52,054 nt of DNA, from IMG/VR virus record IMGVR_UViG_3300032323_002379, positions 1-52,054 of that record; one strand, written 5' to 3'. The translations under genes were made by a program, and so were the position numbers. The notes under the pieces are model-generated. The model was not told where the DNA came from and did no database searches. It was given only the letters and a program-made list of their open reading frames with translations. Of the stretch, positions 42,836 to 50,723 are shown piece by piece (the first letter of the stretch is position 1; each line of letters starts with the position of its first letter). Origin of the DNA: a virus.

Positions 42836-42843
42836 TATTTATC
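42836..42843 (-). promoter_or_regulatory. Candidate late promoter of the baseplate operon (GATAAATA)
   Basis: GATAAATA on the minus strand matches NATAAATA and lies 32 bases before the first baseplate gene. It lies in the divergent gap between the late, minus-strand structural genes and the plus-strand gp55 gene. Confidence 0.55.
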
Positions 42844-42887
42844 GTACCCTAAAATAGCATCATTTAATGATTTTCCTGCAATAAAGG

Positions 42888-42917
42888 TTGACCTTGATGT
42901 TGTTTTTTTGCTAACAT
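42888..42917 (+). promoter_or_regulatory. Candidate sigma70-like promoter of gp55
   Basis: TTGACC at 42888-42893 is followed after 18 bases by TAACAT at 42912-42917, a 5/6 and 4/6 match to host sigma70 elements. It lies about 28 bases before the chosen gp55 start and is followed by an AGAGGAA ribosome site. The weak -10 keeps confidence low. Confidence 0.35.
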
Positions 42918-42944
42918 TTACTCAGTTTGAGAGGAACATCCCAA

Positions 42945-43829
42945 GTGAAAATAAACTACCTAAACAACAAAGATATTCTTAAAGAAATACACAAAAGCAA
43001 GAGCACTTATTGTAGCTTTTCAAAGCCTGAGTATGCTGATTATGACATCATACTACCAAATGTAAAACAAATTAATAAAAAAAATATATTGCAGGCCAGG
43101 CGTAACCGAGCAGAAAGATTGGCCAAGTTGGCACACGAAGCAGCATCAGTTGATGGAGTTAAACGCAAACTTGACGAATTTGAAATTAAATATACCAAGA
43201 TTCCAGAATCCGATGTGGTGTTTAGGGTAATGACTTGGGATCATGTTCCTGCAGACGAAGGGAAAAAATCTAAGAAATCGGATAGTAAACTGATTGATGA
43301 TGAAGAAATTTTACTAACCGAATACGACGATGGCGCCGAATTGGCAGCACCGACCAAATACATCAAATGTAATTTTCCCCCGTTTCAACATTATAAAATT
43401 GACGACAACGGAGAGCCGTACTGTGTGGGCAAAAGTCATTGGCAAGGCGATATTGAAAAAGGTAACTTTTCTAAGGACCACGGAACTATGACCAAGAAGC
43501 TGGCACACATGTTTATGAAGCTGTGTGAACGTTACGCTACAAGATCAAATTGGCGTGGTTACACCTACAACGACGAAATGCGTAGTCAAGCGTTACTACA
43601 GTTATCGCAAATTGGACTACAGTTTGACGAATCAAAATCACAAAATCCTTTTGCTTATTATACTGCTGCCATCACCAATAGCTTCACTAGAGTACTCAAT
43701 ATTGAAAAGCGTAATCAAAATCTCCGGGACGATATTCTTGAAATGAACGGGCTTACTCCTAGCTATACCAGACAAGGTATGGGATCGTGGGGCGGTGGTG
43801 CACCTTCTGGCGAATATAGCGATGATTGA
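42945..43829 (+). CDS. 55: Late-transcription sigma factor gp55
   Basis: From GTG 42945 it has 294 residues. The C-terminal half matches the conserved part of gp55: LAHMFMKLCERYATRSNWRG, YNDEMRSQALLQLSQIGLQF, then KSQNPFAYYTAAITNSFTRV and NIEKRNQNLRDDIL. This is the helix set resembling sigma region 2, which binds the host RNA polymerase clamp and recognises the TATAAATA-type late element. T4 gp55 has 185 residues; the ~110 extra N-terminal residues are basic, then acidic (KNILQARRNRAERL). The frame extends six codons upstream to TTG 42927, but GTG 42945 has AGGA nine bases before it. It ends with a glycine-rich tail (GSWGGGAPSGEYSDD). It is divergent from the late structural operon that it presumably activates. 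Confidence 0.88.
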   Translation: MKINYLNNKDILKEIHKSKSTYCSFSKPEYADYDIILPNVKQINKKNILQARRNRAERLAKLAHEAASVDGVKRKLDEFEIKYTKIPESDVVFRVMTWDHVPADEGKKSKKSDSKLIDDEEILLTEYDDGAELAAPTKYIKCNFPPFQHYKIDDNGEPYCVGKSHWQGDIEKGNFSKDHGTMTKKLAHMFMKLCERYATRSNWRGYTYNDEMRSQALLQLSQIGLQFDESKSQNPFAYYTAAITNSFTRVLNIEKRNQNLRDDILEMNGLTPSYTRQGMGSWGGGAPSGEYSDD

Positions 43830-43831
43830 AT

Positions 43832-43861
43832 TTGACTTTACTAATTAAAAAATAGTAAACT
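43832..43861 (+). promoter_or_regulatory. Weak candidate promoter of genes 47-46
   Basis: TTGACT at 43832-43837 is followed 18 bases later by TAAACT at 43856-43861. The start codon at 43868 has no clear Shine-Dalgarno, so transcription from here would give a nearly leaderless message. The match is poor enough to be chance. Confidence 0.25.
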
Positions 43862-43867
43862 ATATCA

Positions 43868-44887
43868 ATGTCTAACTTATTCAAACGAGCAGCAGTCTGC
43901 ACAGATATACATTTTGGATTAAAAAGCAACAGTCAAACACACAACGATGATTGTTTGAATTTTATAAAATGGTTTACTAAGAAAGCCAAAGAAGAAGGAT
44001 GCGAAACTGCATTCTTTCTTGGAGACTGGCATAATAATCGTGCAAGCATTAACATTGTCACTCTCAACTACAGTCTGCAAGCACTGGAGCACCTGAATGA
44101 CAATTTTAAAGCTGTTTATTTTATTCCTGGCAATCACGATCTTTATTATCGCGACAAGAGGGATGTCCAAAGTGTTGCATGGGCACGGAACTTACCTAAC
44201 ATTCATATTTGTAATGATTGGTATATCAGTGGCGACGTGGTTATTGCTCCTTGGTTGGTTGGTGACGATCATAAGCGTATTTCTAAGTTAAACGCCAAAT
44301 ACATGTTTGGGCATTTTGAACTGCCACACTTTTACATGAATGCCATGGTTCAAATGCCCGATCACGGTGATGTCAAGCGTGAGGACTTTCATGGCATAGA
44401 ACGTGTGTTTACCGGACACTTCCACAAACGCCAGACACACAAAAACATTACCTATATTGGCAACTGCTTCCCTCATAATTACGCAGACAACCATGACGAC
44501 GAACGCGGCATGATGGTACTAGAGTGGGGCGCAGAGCCTGAATATCATGCCTGGCCTGATCAACCCAGATATCGTGTTTATCAACTCAGTGATGTGTTGC
44601 AAAACACTGATAGATTGCTCAATCCCGGTATGCATGTGCGTGTGAATCTTGACGTAGACATCAGCTACGAAGAAGCCACATTTATCAAAGAAACATTTGT
44701 TAATACATATAATTTAAGAGAAATTACTCTTATTCCGCAAAAGGTTGTGAGCGAAGATATCAATTACGATATAACTGGAAATATCATGTTTGAAAGTGTA
44801 GATACTATTGTTACCAATCAGCTTACAAATATCGAAAGCGAACAGTATAATAAAACGTTACTACTTGACATCTATAGAAATCTCTAA
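43868..44887 (+). CDS. 47: Recombination endonuclease subunit gp47 (Mre11-like)
   Basis: The 339 residues equal the length of T4 gp47. The calcineurin-like phosphoesterase motifs appear in order: TDIHFGLKS (D and H metal ligands), FLGDWHNNRA, IPGNHDLYYRD, MFGHFELPH and FTGHFHKRQTH. The C-terminal ~110 residues (VRVNLDVDISYEEATFIKET onward) form the capping domain. With gp46 it makes the Mre11/Rad50-type complex that resects double-strand ends for recombination-dependent replication, and helps degrade host DNA. It ends in TAATG, a one-base overlap with gene 46. All metal ligands appear present. Confidence 0.95.
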   Translation: MSNLFKRAAVCTDIHFGLKSNSQTHNDDCLNFIKWFTKKAKEEGCETAFFLGDWHNNRASINIVTLNYSLQALEHLNDNFKAVYFIPGNHDLYYRDKRDVQSVAWARNLPNIHICNDWYISGDVVIAPWLVGDDHKRISKLNAKYMFGHFELPHFYMNAMVQMPDHGDVKREDFHGIERVFTGHFHKRQTHKNITYIGNCFPHNYADNHDDERGMMVLEWGAEPEYHAWPDQPRYRVYQLSDVLQNTDRLLNPGMHVRVNLDVDISYEEATFIKETFVNTYNLREITLIPQKVVSEDINYDITGNIMFESVDTIVTNQLTNIESEQYNKTLLLDIYRNL

Positions 44888-46656
44888 TGTTTAAAATTCG
44901 AACACTGGCAGTGAAAAATTTTATGAGCGTGGGTAATGCTACCCAGGCTGTTCAGTTTGACCGGCGAGATCTAACTCTAGTACTAGGACAGAATCTTGAT
45001 CTAGGCGGAGACGACACAGGAGCCAGGAATGGAACTGGCAAAACAACCATTATCAATGCACTAAGCTATGCACTGTACGGTGCTGCTCTAACTAATATCA
45101 AAAAAGATAATCTTATCAACAAAACAAATGGTAAGAATATGTTAGTCACTATTGAATTTGAAAAGGACGGAATTGACTATAAAATTGAAAGAGGTCGCAA
45201 GCCCAATACGATGGCATTTTATGTGGGCGGACAAGAACAAGAAATCACCGATGAATCACAAGGAGATTCGCGAGAGACACAGGCCGAAATAGAACGCATG
45301 CTGGGCATGAGTCACGACATGTTCAAACATATCGTTGCACTTAACACCTACACAGAACCATTCCTTGCCCTCAAGGCCAACGATCAACGAGCCATTATTG
45401 AACAGTTGCTCGGTATCACCATGTTGAGTGAAAAAGCAGATGCGCTAAAAGAGCAGCTCAAAGCGACCCGAGACGCTATTACTCAAGAAGAATATCGTAT
45501 CAAAGCTGTTACTGATGCCAATGCTCGTATCCAAGAACAAATTGAAGCTACTCGTCGTCGACAAACATTATGGAAAAATAAACAATTAAGTGAAATATCT
45601 GATCTCGAAAAAGCCTTGGCAGTTGTTGGCGATTTAGATATTGAGCAGGAACTTGCCAATCACGATGCACTTGATGCATACAATAAAACTGTTAATAGTA
45701 TCAATGAAATTACTCGGTGGAAAGTGTCTTGCGAAACTGAGCAAGTAAAATTGTTAAAACAACTAGACAAGTTTAAAAAAGAAATTGAAACACTAGAAAA
45801 ACACCAATGTTATGCTTGTGGTCAGCCAATACACGATCACAAGCATGAGGAAGTGTTAAATGAAAAAAAGACCACATCAAAAGAAACAGCTTTACAATAT
45901 CTTACCAACGACCAACAATTACAAACACACATTGGGGCTCTAGAAACGTTGGGAGACCCAGGAAAGCCCCCAAAAGTTTTTTACGACAAAAAAGAAGATG
46001 CTATCAATCATAGAAACACTGTAGCAAACTTACAGCAACAACTTGCTACAAAGCGCAGTGATCAAGATCCGTATGAAGAACAAATTCGTGAAATGGAAAC
46101 ACAGGCTCTTGAAGAAATCAATTATGATTTAATTAATGAACTTGCCAATTTACGAGAACATCAAGAGTTCTTGCTTAAACTATTAACCAACAAAGACAGT
46201 TTCATTCGCAAAAGAATCATTGATCAAAATCTAAGTTATCTAAACGCTAGATTAAGTCAGTACTTGGATAGAATTGGGTTGCCGCATACTGTTAAATTTC
46301 AAAACGATCTGTCTGTCAGTATTGAAGAACTGGGTAGAGAGCTAGACTTTGATAACTTGAGTAGAGGTGAACGCAATAGATTGATATTAAGCTTGTCATG
46401 GGCATTTAGAGATGTGTGGGAAAGTTTGTATCAACCCATCAACTTGTTGTTTATTGATGAAGTTATCGACACAGGCATGGATAGTTCGGGAGTAGAAAAC
46501 AGTCTAGCTATTCTAAAGAAAATGGCCCGTGAGGGAAATCGCAGTGTTTGGCTTGTTAGTCACAAGGACGAACTGGCTGGGCGTGTAAACAATGTTCTTA
46601 GTGTAGTTAAAGAAAACGGATTTACTAGTTATAATACGGATGTTGAAATAAAATGA
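44887..46656 (+). CDS. 46: Recombination endonuclease subunit gp46 (Rad50-like ATPase)
   Basis: 589 residues (T4 gp46 is 560). Walker A is GARNGTGKTTIINALSYALY near residue 45. Two coiled-coil arms flank a zinc hook (HQCYACGQPIHDH) at about residues 305-320. The ABC signature is NLSRGERNRLILSLSWAF near 500, and Walker B is INLLFIDEVIDTG. It is the ATPase partner of gp47 and should bridge and unwind DNA ends. Its last four bases overlap the next start (ATGA), coupling the recombination genes to the radical-SAM block. Confidence 0.95.
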   Translation: MFKIRTLAVKNFMSVGNATQAVQFDRRDLTLVLGQNLDLGGDDTGARNGTGKTTIINALSYALYGAALTNIKKDNLINKTNGKNMLVTIEFEKDGIDYKIERGRKPNTMAFYVGGQEQEITDESQGDSRETQAEIERMLGMSHDMFKHIVALNTYTEPFLALKANDQRAIIEQLLGITMLSEKADALKEQLKATRDAITQEEYRIKAVTDANARIQEQIEATRRRQTLWKNKQLSEISDLEKALAVVGDLDIEQELANHDALDAYNKTVNSINEITRWKVSCETEQVKLLKQLDKFKKEIETLEKHQCYACGQPIHDHKHEEVLNEKKTTSKETALQYLTNDQQLQTHIGALETLGDPGKPPKVFYDKKEDAINHRNTVANLQQQLATKRSDQDPYEEQIREMETQALEEINYDLINELANLREHQEFLLKLLTNKDSFIRKRIIDQNLSYLNARLSQYLDRIGLPHTVKFQNDLSVSIEELGRELDFDNLSRGERNRLILSLSWAFRDVWESLYQPINLLFIDEVIDTGMDSSGVENSLAILKKMAREGNRSVWLVSHKDELAGRVNNVLSVVKENGFTSYNTDVEIK

Positions 46657-47312
46657 CTTACAAATCTATACCAATAATCAGTATATCTCCCGTAGATCAT
46701 AACATTATTATAGAGTGGCATTTACACGATAGATGTAATTTTGACTGTATGTATTGCCCTGAAAAGTGGCATAGTTTGACGTCCAAAACGAAAAGTTTAG
46801 ATGAGTTAAAAAAATGTTGGCTTGAAATTTATGACAAAACTAAACACAGAAACTTGAAGTATAAAATAAGCTTAACTGGAGGTGAGATTACAATAAATCA
46901 AGACCTGTTGCCTTTTATACAATGGCTGGCGAGCTCATATGGAGAAAAATTGGCAGTAATAGGAATGGTTACAAATGGGACTGCAAATCAAAAGTTGTAC
47001 ACGGATTTATTCGAATATTTAGATTGGATCAGTTTTTCGACCCACAGTGAGTTTTTTAACGAAAATAAATTTTTTAACAATGTATTGAGCGCCAAAATTG
47101 CAACTAAAGGAACCAACAAAACAGTCCATGTTAATATAATGAATGAACCCTGGCACCAAGATAGAATAGAAATTTACAAAAAATTTTTAAATCAACGTGA
47201 CATAAATTTTTCAGTATCAGAAATTGATTGGTCTTTGCGTATACGCGATGAAGCAAAAACAAATAATAATTTAAATCTTTTTCATTTTGATGACCATGCA
47301 GCAAATAATTGA
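46653..47312 (+). CDS. Radical SAM protein, N-terminal (core) part of a likely SPASM enzyme
   Basis: This 219-residue frame has the radical-SAM 4Fe-4S motif CNFDCMYC (EWHLHDRCNFDCMYCPEKWH) near residue 31, the GGE motif KISLTGGEITI and later strands of the partial TIM barrel (AVIGMVTNGTANQ, DWISFSTHSEF, KTVHVNIMNEPW). It ends HFDDHAANN* without the auxiliary iron-sulphur domain expected after the barrel. A cysteine-rich SPASM/twitch-like segment begins at once in the +1 frame (next entry). The sequence therefore looks like the first part of a ~315-residue radical-SAM/SPASM enzyme. Such enzymes use SAM radicals to modify peptides, sugars or other substrates; the target here is unknown. A sequencing error in the junction cannot be excluded. 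Confidence 0.75.
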   Translation: MTYKSIPIISISPVDHNIIIEWHLHDRCNFDCMYCPEKWHSLTSKTKSLDELKKCWLEIYDKTKHRNLKYKISLTGGEITINQDLLPFIQWLASSYGEKLAVIGMVTNGTANQKLYTDLFEYLDWISFSTHSEFFNENKFFNNVLSAKIATKGTNKTVHVNIMNEPWHQDRIEIYKKFLNQRDINFSVSEIDWSLRIRDEAKTNNNLNLFHFDDHAANN

Positions 47313-47601
47313 TCACAACTATAATGTTATTGTTCGTGACGAACAAGGAAATGAATATTTAATGTACGCCAATAGATTACATAACGAGCAACTTGATTAT
47401 TGGAAAGGCTGGAAGTGTAATGCTGGATCTGATTATATTCTAATAGATAGTAAACTCAATGTTTACGGTGCTCAATGTGAAAATGATTTTTTAGGCGTTT
47501 TGTTTCAAGATTTCAAACTGTTAGATCAACCTACAACTTGTAAACTAGAAAGATGCACAAATAGTACAGATGATCTTTTAACAATAAAATCTGCTAAATG
47601 A
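47290..47601 (+). CDS. SPASM/twitch-like iron-sulphur domain, probable C-terminal part of the preceding radical SAM enzyme
   Basis: About 103 residues. After IDHNYNVIVRDEQGNEYLMY come GWKCNAGSDYILIDSKLNVY, GAQCENDFLGVLF and CKLERCTNSTDDLL. The cysteine pattern Cx(~18)C...CxxxxC, with a beta-hairpin resembling 'kIyidaDGxvypC', is typical of the auxiliary iron-sulphur region of SPASM/twitch radical-SAM enzymes. The reading frame is +1 relative to the upstream barrel and overlaps its 3' end by 23 bases. The upstream frame is closed by TAA at 47272, so a frame change anywhere from 47275 to 47312 would join them. No Shine-Dalgarno is visible before ATG 47290 or 47296, which argues against independent translation. 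Its final bases overlap the next ATG. Confidence 0.6.
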   Translation: MTMQQIIDHNYNVIVRDEQGNEYLMYANRLHNEQLDYWKGWKCNAGSDYILIDSKLNVYGAQCENDFLGVLFQDFKLLDQPTTCKLERCTNSTDDLLTIKSAK

Positions 47602-49103
47602 ATCCCTACGCATTAATATTAAGCATACCAAGAGTGGCTCCGGTACGTCCGGCAGCAGCACCTGCAATAATCAAGCAAATTTTTAATCAACATAATTTGC
47701 CTAGCAAAATTTTAGATATTAATATTGATTATTTTACAAGATTTAAAAATTCAATTGATTCTGTTCTGTTTAACGAAATTGATGAATATCTATTTGTAAA
47801 AAATAAAATTTTATCGAGTGACGCTGAAAAAGAACTAGTAAATTTTATTGATAGTTGGATTTCTAAAATACTGTTACTAGAATCTAAAAAATTGTTTATT
47901 AGCGTATTCAGTTGGCAAGCACAAAGATTTGTGGAGTTGTTTTTAAGAAGATTTAGAGTTCAAAGCACTACGGAAGTTATCGTGGGCGGCCAAGGCTTGA
48001 TTAGAGAAGAAAATGGCAGTTACAGCGAACGCCCAGAGTTCGCGCACTTTTTAAAAAAAGAAAATTTAATCGACCATTGGATACGTGGCGAAGCCGAAAC
48101 GACTATACCAGAAATTATCAAAGGCAACTACGACGTTGCAGGTATCAACACAGATTTTTTCGCTGAACGCAGTAACGTAAAAGAACACCAACCAATGGAT
48201 TTTAGTGATTTTACAATCACTGAATATCAAAGTGGTTATAAATCTGGTGTGCTTCCAATGGAAACCAGTAGAGGATGTGTACGTAATTGTACTTTTTGCG
48301 ATATTCCTACCATGCAAGGAGGCTTTCGGTTCAAGACAGGATCTCAGCTCGCAAAAGAGATGATTCATTATTACGAGTCGTACGGTGTACGAGATTATTT
48401 TTTTCACGATGCGTTGTGTAACGGAAGTGTTCGAGATTTCAGACAATTCAATGATTCATTGATAGCTTATTACGAATCACATGGATTGCCCGACAGGTAC
48501 TTTAGTTACAGCAGTCATGCTATTGTACATAATCAAAAAGCGTTTCGTCCAGAAGATTTTGAATCAATGTGTCGGGCAGGAGCCGACACCATGGTGATTG
48601 GAGTTGAAACCGGAAGTGATCGTGTTCGTGCTCATATGAAAAAAGGTTTTAACAATGAGGATTTAGATTATAACATGGAATATTATAGCAAGTATAATAT
48701 GCATGTGTATTTTTTAATTATTGTCGGTTTTCCTACAGAAACCAAAGAAGATTTCGTCGCTACCTTAGATATGTTAACAAAATATCAACGTTATGTAGCC
48801 GACGGCACAATTATAGGAGTAAACTTAGGCACAACACTTACCATTGAAGAAGGAACCGAACTTTACAATAATCCTGAAAGATTAAAAATAATAGGTGTCA
48901 ATAACCAACGTCCTCAAGGAACAGAATGGATTTGTGAAGATAACCCTACACTAACTTACAAAGAACGTATACTGCGACGTATACAAGCCCAAGAACATGC
49001 TGTTGCGTTAGGTTATACTTTCTGGAAGGGCGACGATCAAATGAAAATTATGATGGACAAATATCAAGATAGGTTAAGTAAATTGGCAGGAGTCATACAT
49101 TGA
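47598..49103 (+). CDS. B12-binding-like radical SAM protein
   Basis: This 501-residue protein has an N-terminal Rossmann-like region (YALILSIPRVAPVRPAAAPA, then FISVFSWQAQRFVELFLRR and VIVGGQGLIREENG) resembling the B12-binding domain of class B radical SAM enzymes. DxHxxG, the motif with the cobalt-binding histidine, was not found. At ~215-240 lies the radical-SAM core: GVLPMETSRGCVRNCTFCDI, with CxxxCxxC. Barrel strands include GADTMVIGVETGSDRVRAHM and YFLIIVGFPTETKEDFV. The last part is helical. This type of enzyme often methylates or rearranges unactivated carbons; the substrate is unknown. It begins in a four-base ATGA overlap with the upstream gene, consistent with coupling in one radical-SAM operon. 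Confidence 0.8.
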   Translation: MNPYALILSIPRVAPVRPAAAPAIIKQIFNQHNLPSKILDINIDYFTRFKNSIDSVLFNEIDEYLFVKNKILSSDAEKELVNFIDSWISKILLLESKKLFISVFSWQAQRFVELFLRRFRVQSTTEVIVGGQGLIREENGSYSERPEFAHFLKKENLIDHWIRGEAETTIPEIIKGNYDVAGINTDFFAERSNVKEHQPMDFSDFTITEYQSGYKSGVLPMETSRGCVRNCTFCDIPTMQGGFRFKTGSQLAKEMIHYYESYGVRDYFFHDALCNGSVRDFRQFNDSLIAYYESHGLPDRYFSYSSHAIVHNQKAFRPEDFESMCRAGADTMVIGVETGSDRVRAHMKKGFNNEDLDYNMEYYSKYNMHVYFLIIVGFPTETKEDFVATLDMLTKYQRYVADGTIIGVNLGTTLTIEEGTELYNNPERLKIIGVNNQRPQGTEWICEDNPTLTYKERILRRIQAQEHAVALGYTFWKGDDQMKIMMDKYQDRLSKLAGVIH

Positions 49104-49615
49104 GATTGGAAATAGATCTACATGTAGAGCGTCGTCTAGGTGACCCATTAATTAAAATAGTTATTGATGACTATCTGACTTTATATGATGGTGTAGCACA
49201 AAACTATTATGATTTTGATATAGATCTAACCGATGGCGGGCACGATTTGACATTGGTTCATTACGGTAAACTTCCAGATCATCACGTACTTGATAGTCAA
49301 GGCAACATTACAATTGATAGGTATGTTGAAATTAAAAACATAAAACTAGATAACATATTACTTGAATCTGAGCTATGGGCAGGCAAGTTTTTTCCAGTTT
49401 ATATGCACAAAGCCGACCATGAACCATACTTTATTTGTCCAAATTTATATCTAGGGCACAACGGTGCATGGAAATTAGAATTTGCCACTCCTGCAACATC
49501 TTGGTTAATTGACGTCAGAAAACCAGGACCAAAATTATCCGGCACTATATTTAAAACTAATAGTGAGACTTTGGAACTAGCTAAAAACTTTTTTAGAGAT
49601 TTACCTGATGTTTAA
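49100..49615 (+). CDS. Hypothetical beta-rich protein of the radical SAM block
   Basis: 171 residues, from a TTG at 49100 that overlaps the previous stop (ATTGAG). The body is mainly predicted beta: EIDLHVERRLGDPLIKIVID, NYYDFDIDLTDGGHDLTLVH, RYVEIKNIKLDNILLESELW. The pattern is like a small beta-sandwich or carbohydrate-binding-like domain. No catalytic, metal or membrane motif is seen. Its overlap with two radical-SAM genes (four bases before, eight after) indicates co-regulation and perhaps a substrate-presenting role, but that is inference. The short C-terminal helix SETLELAKNFFRDL ends just before the stop. Confidence 0.6.
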   Translation: MRLEIDLHVERRLGDPLIKIVIDDYLTLYDGVAQNYYDFDIDLTDGGHDLTLVHYGKLPDHHVLDSQGNITIDRYVEIKNIKLDNILLESELWAGKFFPVYMHKADHEPYFICPNLYLGHNGAWKLEFATPATSWLIDVRKPGPKLSGTIFKTNSETLELAKNFFRDLPDV

Positions 49616-50723
49616 TTACAATAACATTGATGAATATCAACTTGAAATTACAACTTATTGTAATGCTGCCTGTCCTCAGTGCCCTAGAAATATTCAAGGG
49701 GGGCCGATTAATCCCTTTATGCCATTGATTCACTTAGACAAGGATGTTATTGATGCTGTCTTTGATGTTGACCACTGTAGGAAACTAAAACAGATATTTT
49801 TTTGCGGTAGCTACGGCGATCCTGTTATGCATCCTGAATTTCTTGACATACTACAGGCGTTTAGACAAAAAAATCCAACACTATGGTTATACGTTCACAC
49901 CAATGGCGGCGTTCACGATACAGACTATTGGGCAGAAATCGCTACTATCATAAATGGGTATGGTCAAATTGATTTTGGCTTTGACGGATTAGAAGATACT
50001 TTACATCTGTACAGACGTAATGTAAAGTACAACGTTGCTATGCGGAATGCGCGAGCTTATATCAAATCCGGCGGTAGAGCGCAATGGAACTATATTGTTT
50101 TTAAACATAACGAACATCAAGTCGAACAGGCAAGAGCGTTAAGTCAAGAATATGGATTTTTTAATTTCCTTCCTAGGCGAACTGGAAGATTTTACGACCA
50201 CACCAATGAATGTGCCTACCCATCTTGGCCTGTGCTTAATAAAAATAGAACTGTAGAATATTACTTAGAAGAACCCGTAAATGAAGAATGGCGCAATGCC
50301 AGTGTACAAAAAATTGAAGTAATTAAAAAAATGCATGGTAGTTTTGAAAAATATTTAAAGCAGACTCCTGTTCGTTGTGATGCATTATTAGGAAATAAAG
50401 TTGTCATTACTGCAGAAGGACTAGTGTTGCCCTGTAATTTCTTTGAACATAACATGTATGATGCTAGATTTTATACTCACGCAATGCCTGGCGCTAATGG
50501 AGCTAGCTTTATCAGTTCAGGAAGAATTCAAGTAAAAGAATTTGTGGATGAATACAAGGATGAATTAGATGTCAACAAAAACAGTTTAGAAAATATTTTT
50601 AAGTCTAATTTTTGGACTGAGCTTGTTGATCGCTGGTCTGGTCCAAACAAAATTATGGAGTGTGCAATGACCTGCGGGGATAAGTTTACAAAAGTATGGG
50701 ATCAAGGAGGGTCCAGGAGATGA
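49608..50723 (+). CDS. Radical SAM protein with SPASM-like C-terminus
   Basis: This 371-residue protein opens with EYQLEITTYCNAACPQCPRN, the CxxxCxxC motif at ~residue 18, then KQIFFCGSYGDPVMHPEFLD and LWLYVHTNGGV, matching barrel strands and a GGE-like segment. The central IDFGFDGLEDTLHLYRRNVK resembles the substrate-side barrel of the SPASM-type family. The C-terminal part has CDALLGNKVVITAEGLVLPC, NFFEHNMYDARF and ECAMTCGDKFTKVW, giving cysteines suitable for one or two auxiliary clusters. It is a complete example of what the gene pair at 46653-47601 would be if joined, and could be a paralogue. The final bases overlap the SDR gene by four (ATGA). Substrate is unknown. Confidence 0.8.
   Translation: MFNYNNIDEYQLEITTYCNAACPQCPRNIQGGPINPFMPLIHLDKDVIDAVFDVDHCRKLKQIFFCGSYGDPVMHPEFLDILQAFRQKNPTLWLYVHTNGGVHDTDYWAEIATIINGYGQIDFGFDGLEDTLHLYRRNVKYNVAMRNARAYIKSGGRAQWNYIVFKHNEHQVEQARALSQEYGFFNFLPRRTGRFYDHTNECAYPSWPVLNKNRTVEYYLEEPVNEEWRNASVQKIEVIKKMHGSFEKYLKQTPVRCDALLGNKVVITAEGLVLPCNFFEHNMYDARFYTHAMPGANGASFISSGRIQVKEFVDEYKDELDVNKNSLENIFKSNFWTELVDRWSGPNKIMECAMTCGDKFTKVWDQGGSRR

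Noticed and set aside
47272-47312. prfB-type programmed frameshift
   Set aside because: The +1 geometry at UGA is suggestive, but the internal Shine-Dalgarno-like stimulator and CUU slippery codon of prfB are missing, so it is not assigned.
48066-48446. 126-residue open frame on the minus strand
   Set aside because: It is antisense to the conserved core of the B12-like radical SAM gene.
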